From contig CAZRYF010000013.1 of the NCBI GenBank assembly GCA_964604165.1, positions 17,741-81,740 on the forward strand: a stretch of 64,000 bases of DNA, written 5' to 3'. The position numbers and the translations under genes are program-made. Below are positions 60,561 through 64,000 of the stretch, one piece after another. Numbering within the stretch: the first letter of the stretch is position 1; each line of letters opens with the position of its first letter. The notes under the pieces are model-generated. The model was given only the letters and a program-made list of their open reading frames with translations, was not told the origin of the DNA and did not search any database. This DNA comes from JAYZDK01 sp964604165. Lineage in GTDB: Bacteria; Myxococcota_A; UBA796; CAJQPC01.

Positions 60561-61550
60561 TCATCCCCGCACCCGGTCCAGCACCCGGAGAAAGTTCTCT
60601 CCGTAGGCTTTTCGGATCTCCGCCGCCGTCCACCCGTCTGCCAGGAGAGCATCGGTCAATACCGGGAGCTTCTCCGCGGAGTTCAGTGCCTCTGGGTACA
60701 AGGCAAACCCCTCCCAGTCTGTGCCGATAGCGCAGTGGTCTACCCCGACGGTGTCCTTGATGTGACGCAGGTGTCCAACGACCTGGGACAGCCCACCCCG
60801 ACCCAGGAAGAAGGACACGAAGATCACCCCGATGACCCCCCCCGTGGAGGCGATGGCTTCCAAGGCCGCGGTGTCCAGACCGCGGGGTGATCGGTGCACG
60901 GCGTTGCAGGTGGTGTGGGAGCAGATCACCGGCACGTTGCTGCTCTCGCAGATCTCCGTAAGCCCGGCGGAGTTCAGGTGGGCTACGTCCACCAGCACTC
61001 GTTCCGCTCGCAGACTCTCCACAAGTGCCCGGCCAGCCTCGGAGAGCGGGCGATCCAGGTCCGCCCCCCAGCCCACCATGGGCGCGGCGGCCCAGTTTCG
61101 ATGGAAGTGCACCAGGCCGGCATAGGCCAATCCCCGATCCGCCAGCTCCGGCACGAGGTTCAGGTCGCCCTTGAGGCAGTGCACTCCTTCGAGGCCGGGA
61201 AAACAAGCGATGCGGCCCTGGGACTTGCAAGCGGTGATCTCTGCGGCCGTGGTGGCAAGGGCCAGGTGTTCCGGGTGCCGGGCGATGCGCGCATCCATCA
61301 GGTCCAGCTGTCGCCGGAGAGTCCCGGATCCCTGGCCGGGAAGAGTCACCAGCCCCAACCCCATGGCATTGACCCCTCCGTCCCGGAGGCGGGGAATGTC
61401 CACGTGTCCCCAAAGAGGGGCGCCGGGAAAAGGGTTGGGTCGGTGTCGCTTCCCCCAGTCCCATCCGGTCAGGGTGGTGGTCAGGAGCAGGTCGCAGTGC
61501 AGGTCGATGAACACCGCGTCCCGGTGCAGCGTCGCTGCGGAGTCGCTCAC
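60561..61550 (-). CDS. Membrane dipeptidase (M19, renal-dipeptidase family)
   Basis: The 329-residue protein starts at GTG 61550, overlapping the LuxC-like stop (GTGA). The amidohydrolase metal site is visible: 'FIDLHCDLLLT' (H-x-D), 'GLEGVHCLKGDL' (Glu), 'VICSHTTCNAVHRSPRGLD' (His and HxxRxxxD) and 'CAIGTDWEGF' (Asp). It cleaves dipeptides including D-amino acid or dehydro forms. No signal peptide is evident despite the family name. As the last gene of the LuxC/LuxE operon it may free an amino acid from a lipid conjugate, but that is speculative. Confidence 0.88.
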   Translation of the reverse strand: MSDSAATLHRDAVFIDLHCDLLLTTTLTGWDWGKRHRPNPFPGAPLWGHVDIPRLRDGGVNAMGLGLVTLPGQGSGTLRRQLDLMDARIARHPEHLALATTAAEITACKSQGRIACFPGLEGVHCLKGDLNLVPELADRGLAYAGLVHFHRNWAAAPMVGWGADLDRPLSEAGRALVESLRAERVLVDVAHLNSAGLTEICESSNVPVICSHTTCNAVHRSPRGLDTAALEAIASTGGVIGVIFVSFFLGRGGLSQVVGHLRHIKDTVGVDHCAIGTDWEGFALYPEALNSAEKLPVLTDALLADGWTAAEIRKAYGENFLRVLDRVRG

Positions 61551-62557
61551 GTCCTGGCCGAGAAGTGCGCCACCAGGTCCACCCCGTCGTGGTGTCGATC
61601 CAGGGGGGGGCGCTGCATGTTGCCGGGAGTGCAGATCCGGGGGAACCCGAGCTGTGAGATGTCCGCGGGATCCAGGTCTGTGGCGCAGGTGGACAACGGC
61701 AGCTGGGACAGTCCCTGCAGTGCCTCCAGGCCCTGGATTGGATGGACGGTCAGCATGCGGGGCAGGGGACCCAGGCCCACCTCCCGAGGGGGCAAGGTGT
61801 TCACGGCCCAACGGTCTCCTGCCAGGGAGGATCCCAGCACCCTCGCCAGGCCGCAGCGGCGGCGCCACTCGGATCCTTGCCAGGGGGCCAAAGGACCAGG
61901 TGGAACCTCCGAATGCAGGCGCTCCAGAGCCTGGGCGAGGGCAGCGGAGAGGGGCCCGGTGTCTCCAAGACAGAAGACTGCGTGGGGGGACATGCAACCC
62001 CTCCCATCGTGAAGCACTGCATCCCAGGCCAAGGCATCCGCCCATGCAGGATCCCCGCTGACCACCGCAAAGCTCGCCCGGTGCCCATGCAAGGAAGCTC
62101 GCAGTCCGGCAGGAGCGGCCTTTGGGAGGGCGCCTTCCAAGGCAGCGAGCGACTCGTCCGAGCCAAAGGCCAGGAGTGCGTCGGCGTCTTCGAGGAGGCC
62201 CAGGGCTTCCTGGTGATCCAGCACGTGCGCGCGGGTTCCCAAGGAGGAGAACGCCTGCGCCAGTGCTTTCACGGCTTCCGGGGCACCGCTGGGGGCCTTC
62301 AACACCACGCGGCTTCCCAGGGCGGAAAAGAGAGCACACCACTCCACCGGAGCGGTGAACACGTTTGAGGCGCACCAGATCACGAGGGTTTCCGGGGCGG
62401 TGTGTCCCGCGCGCTGCAGGGAGTCGGCCAGGATCCCCTCCACGGCGGACTTCTGGGCGATGCGTGCCCCCGCGTGGGAGAGGCCTGTGTTCCACCCGGA
62501 GGGATCCATGTTTCCCCAGGACTGCACAGCCTCTCGCACGAGTTCTTCGCGCCTCAT
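61547..62557 (-). CDS. LuxC-like acyl-CoA/acyl-protein reductase
   Basis: The 336-residue protein starts at ATG 62557, overlapping the upstream stop. It resembles the LuxC family: 'LVIWCASNVFTAPVEWCALF' in the N-terminal nucleotide-binding part, 'VVLKAPSGAPEAVKALAQAF', and the acyl-thioester Cys region 'HDGRGCMSPHAVFCLG', which aligns with the C-S-S-P-Q nucleophile of LuxC. It reduces a protein- or CoA-bound acyl group to the aldehyde with NADPH. LuxC works with LuxE, which is the next gene upstream here, as in bioluminescence operons, but no luciferase is present in the window. Confidence 0.85.
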   Translation of the reverse strand: MRREELVREAVQSWGNMDPSGWNTGLSHAGARIAQKSAVEGILADSLQRAGHTAPETLVIWCASNVFTAPVEWCALFSALGSRVVLKAPSGAPEAVKALAQAFSSLGTRAHVLDHQEALGLLEDADALLAFGSDESLAALEGALPKAAPAGLRASLHGHRASFAVVSGDPAWADALAWDAVLHDGRGCMSPHAVFCLGDTGPLSAALAQALERLHSEVPPGPLAPWQGSEWRRRCGLARVLGSSLAGDRWAVNTLPPREVGLGPLPRMLTVHPIQGLEALQGLSQLPLSTCATDLDPADISQLGFPRICTPGNMQRPPLDRHHDGVDLVAHFSART

Positions 62558-63498
62558 GCCGGCTCCGCGCTCAGGGAACAACCTCGAATCGGCGCCCCGG
62601 GCAGTCGCCCCGCCAGGTGCACGATGCCTCCCTCGACCCGCCCCAGATCTTGGGTCTCCACCGCCAGGCAGCTGCCCCAATTCGCCAGGTCCACAAAGCA
62701 GATCACCCCCTCTGGCGCCGGGCAGCCAGCAACGGGATCGACGGTGTAGACGTGGAGCCAGGGAGGTGGCCGGTATCCGTCTCCCGTGTCCCAGAGCTGG
62801 GAGGAGAGCTCGGTCATGCCGTACTCGCGGATCCACTGAGCGGGGCCCAGGCACGAGCGCACCCGCTGCTTGAGGTCCGCGTCGTTCAGCTGTCGGGTGC
62901 GTCCCTTGGAGCCCCCTGTCGCCATGATCACCGATCCGGTGGGCAGGGACAAGGTGGGGGAATCGTTCAACAACTGGTCCAGGGCCAGGGAGGTTGAGGC
63001 CAGGAACACAGGCTGATTGCAAGCTGCGAGGTCGGCGAGCGCCCCGTTGACATCGACTTGGCCCGCCGGGTCCAGGTACCACCGCGCGGTCGGGAAGATC
63101 GTGTGGACCATGTGCCCCAGGGAAGAGTCCGGCACCACGGCTGGCTCGGGGACCAAAGAGACGCAATTCCCTACCGGCGCCCCGGGAACACACTGGTGGA
63201 ACCAGCGGGATGCCGCTGCCTCGTACACTTCCGTGTCCGGCATGTGGTGTTCGCCTCGCCGGGTGGAGGTCGTGCCAGAGGTTCGAAACGTAGCGGAGGG
63301 GCTGGGAGAGGCGCAGAGGTAGAGATCCCGAAAGAGCGCCACGGGAACGGCTGGAATCTCCTCCAAGCAGGTCGGAGCGGCTTCGCCGCAAAAGGCGTCG
63401 TAGTGAGGAATGTGCTGTCGCTGCCAGGCGAACAGGTCCAGGGCCATGGATTCGAGGGCGCCTCCCTCTGCGAGAAAGTGGGTGATGACCTCCTTCAC
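62554..63498 (-). CDS. LuxE-like acyl-protein synthetase
   Basis: The 314-residue adenylate-forming enzyme of the LuxE family activates a free fatty acid and passes it to a Cys for delivery to LuxC. 'LFAWQRQHIPHYDAFC' and 'IPAVPVALFRDLYLC' open the fold. 'TFRTSGTTSTRRGEHHMPD' is the LuxE phosphate-binding signature, followed by 'GSVIMATGGSKGRTRQL' and 'REYGMTELSSQLW'. The start overlaps the aminotransferase stop (ATGA). It is shorter than classical LuxE by some 50 residues but all core motifs are present. Confidence 0.86.
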   Translation of the reverse strand: MKEVITHFLAEGGALESMALDLFAWQRQHIPHYDAFCGEAAPTCLEEIPAVPVALFRDLYLCASPSPSATFRTSGTTSTRRGEHHMPDTEVYEAAASRWFHQCVPGAPVGNCVSLVPEPAVVPDSSLGHMVHTIFPTARWYLDPAGQVDVNGALADLAACNQPVFLASTSLALDQLLNDSPTLSLPTGSVIMATGGSKGRTRQLNDADLKQRVRSCLGPAQWIREYGMTELSSQLWDTGDGYRPPPWLHVYTVDPVAGCPAPEGVICFVDLANWGSCLAVETQDLGRVEGGIVHLAGRLPGAPIRGCSLSAEPA

Positions 63499-64000
63499 AC
63501 CAGGGTCTCCAGCTCTTCCAGGAATCCCTCAAGCACCCACCACGCGATGTTGAGGGGAGGAATGATCGCCAGCACCTCGGCCTGTTCCCCGGCGGGGAGC
63601 ACGATCCAGCCTCGTTCCAACAGGTCGCGGGACAACCGCGGTGCGTCCTTGACTTCCAGGCCCAGCATCCACCCGCGGCCCCGCACCGTGCCAAACCGGG
63701 CAAGCCTGGCAGCGAACCGGGCACCTTCCTCGCTTGCCCGGTGCACCAACTCTTCCTCGCTCAGTACTTTCATGCAAGCAAGCGCCATGGCACAGCCCAC
63801 CGGGTTGCCAAGAAAGGTCTGGGTGTGGAGCGCCTCGCCGGTGCTGGCCCCCCAGGACTCCATGACCTCTCGCCTTCCCATACAAGCTGAGATGGGAAAG
63901 CCCCCGGCGAGCCCCTTGCCCAAGCAGAGCAGGTCCGGTTGGGCGGCCTCGTCTTCGAAAGCAAACCAGCGCCCGGTGCGTCCCATGCCCGTGTAGATCT
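63495..64000 (-). CDS. Class III aminotransferase (BioA/ornithine-type), C-terminal part
   Basis: This is a partial gene of about 168 codons continuing beyond the window's right edge (5' end missing). 'IYTGMGRTGRWFAFEDE' and 'LLCLGKGLAGGFPISACM' are the family's PLP-binding region, with the Lys of GKGLAGG as the Schiff-base residue. 'HTQTFLGNPVGCAMALA' is also conserved. It transfers an amino group between an amine or omega-amino acid and a keto acid or aldehyde. Together with LuxC/LuxE downstream it could aminate the fatty aldehyde to an amine; a housekeeping role is the alternative. Confidence 0.86.
   Translation of the reverse strand, partial: IYTGMGRTGRWFAFEDEAAQPDLLCLGKGLAGGFPISACMGRREVMESWGASTGEALHTQTFLGNPVGCAMALACMKVLSEEELVHRASEEGARFAARLARFGTVRGRGWMLGLEVKDAPRLSRDLLERGWIVLPAGEQAEVLAIIPPLNIAWWVLEGFLEELETLV

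Noticed and set aside
61551..62495. N-terminal extension of the dipeptidase frame through the LuxC-like gene.
   Set aside because: The M19 fold starts at 'VSDSAATLHRDAVFIDLH'; the extension is a shadow of LuxC.

Overview
The window is a GC-rich, very densely coded bacterial chromosome segment. Most neighbouring genes overlap by 1-4 bases (TGATG, ATGA, GTGA junctions) and GTG starts are common. Lipoproteins with MopE-type Cys/Asp repeats and FG-GAP propellers, a menaquinone pathway, a flagellin, a fatty-acid-activating polyketide synthase and a LuxC/LuxE pair fit a Myxococcota or related deltaproteobacterial lineage. This placement is an inference, because there is no rRNA or marker-gene tree to confirm it. 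I see no rRNA, tRNA, CRISPR array, insertion sequence or phage module.

Layout. 1-4131 (+): the end of a FabD-like acyltransferase, a ketosynthase-like protein without a normal active site, a long acyl carrier protein, a homologue of the cyanobacterial acyl-ACP reductase, and a membrane glycosyltransferase-like protein. 4180-13716 (+): miaB, then a tightly coupled menaquinone run (polyprenyl diphosphate synthase, menG/ubiE, menF, menD, menA, menC, menE); menB and menH are absent. 13660-24622 (-): a six-gene biosynthetic operon of GH3-type ligase, a 2088-residue diiron/FAAL/ACP/KS/AT/DH/ACP synthase, acyl-CoA dehydrogenase, E2-like acyltransferase, phosphopantetheinyl transferase and thioesterase. 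This is the best candidate for an undescribed system in the window.

24707-39741: a giant surface lipoprotein (19 MopE repeats and 7 FG-GAP repeats), a small secreted protein, an ABC exporter with an SGNH hydrolase, a lone flagellin, a secreted HEAT-repeat protein, a CapD/WbpM-type sugar-nucleotide dehydratase and a methyltransferase. 40036-46409: a plant-type asparaginase, a heterodimeric ABC exporter with a small retropepsin-like protein that has lost its catalytic Asp, and a membrane M28 peptidase. 46471-60536: a MopE/lamin-tail lipoprotein, a frameshifted membrane spermidine-synthase-like gene, a TPR glycosyltransferase, a beta-helix protein, a molybdopterin oxidoreductase, a small membrane protein, a prenyl-synthase paralogue without its Asp-rich motifs, another lipoprotein, trpS and an alternative sigma factor. 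60561-64000 (-): an aminotransferase, LuxE-like, LuxC-like and M19 dipeptidase operon.

How the genes work together. The menaquinone run goes from chorismate to a prenylated, methylated quinone, apart from the missing menB/menH steps. The six-gene operon can in principle activate an acid, load it on a carrier protein, oxidise or extend it, dehydrate it, and release or conjugate it. Two unrelated fatty-aldehyde-forming systems (AAR-like at 1502-2497 and LuxC/LuxE at 61547-63498) flank the window.
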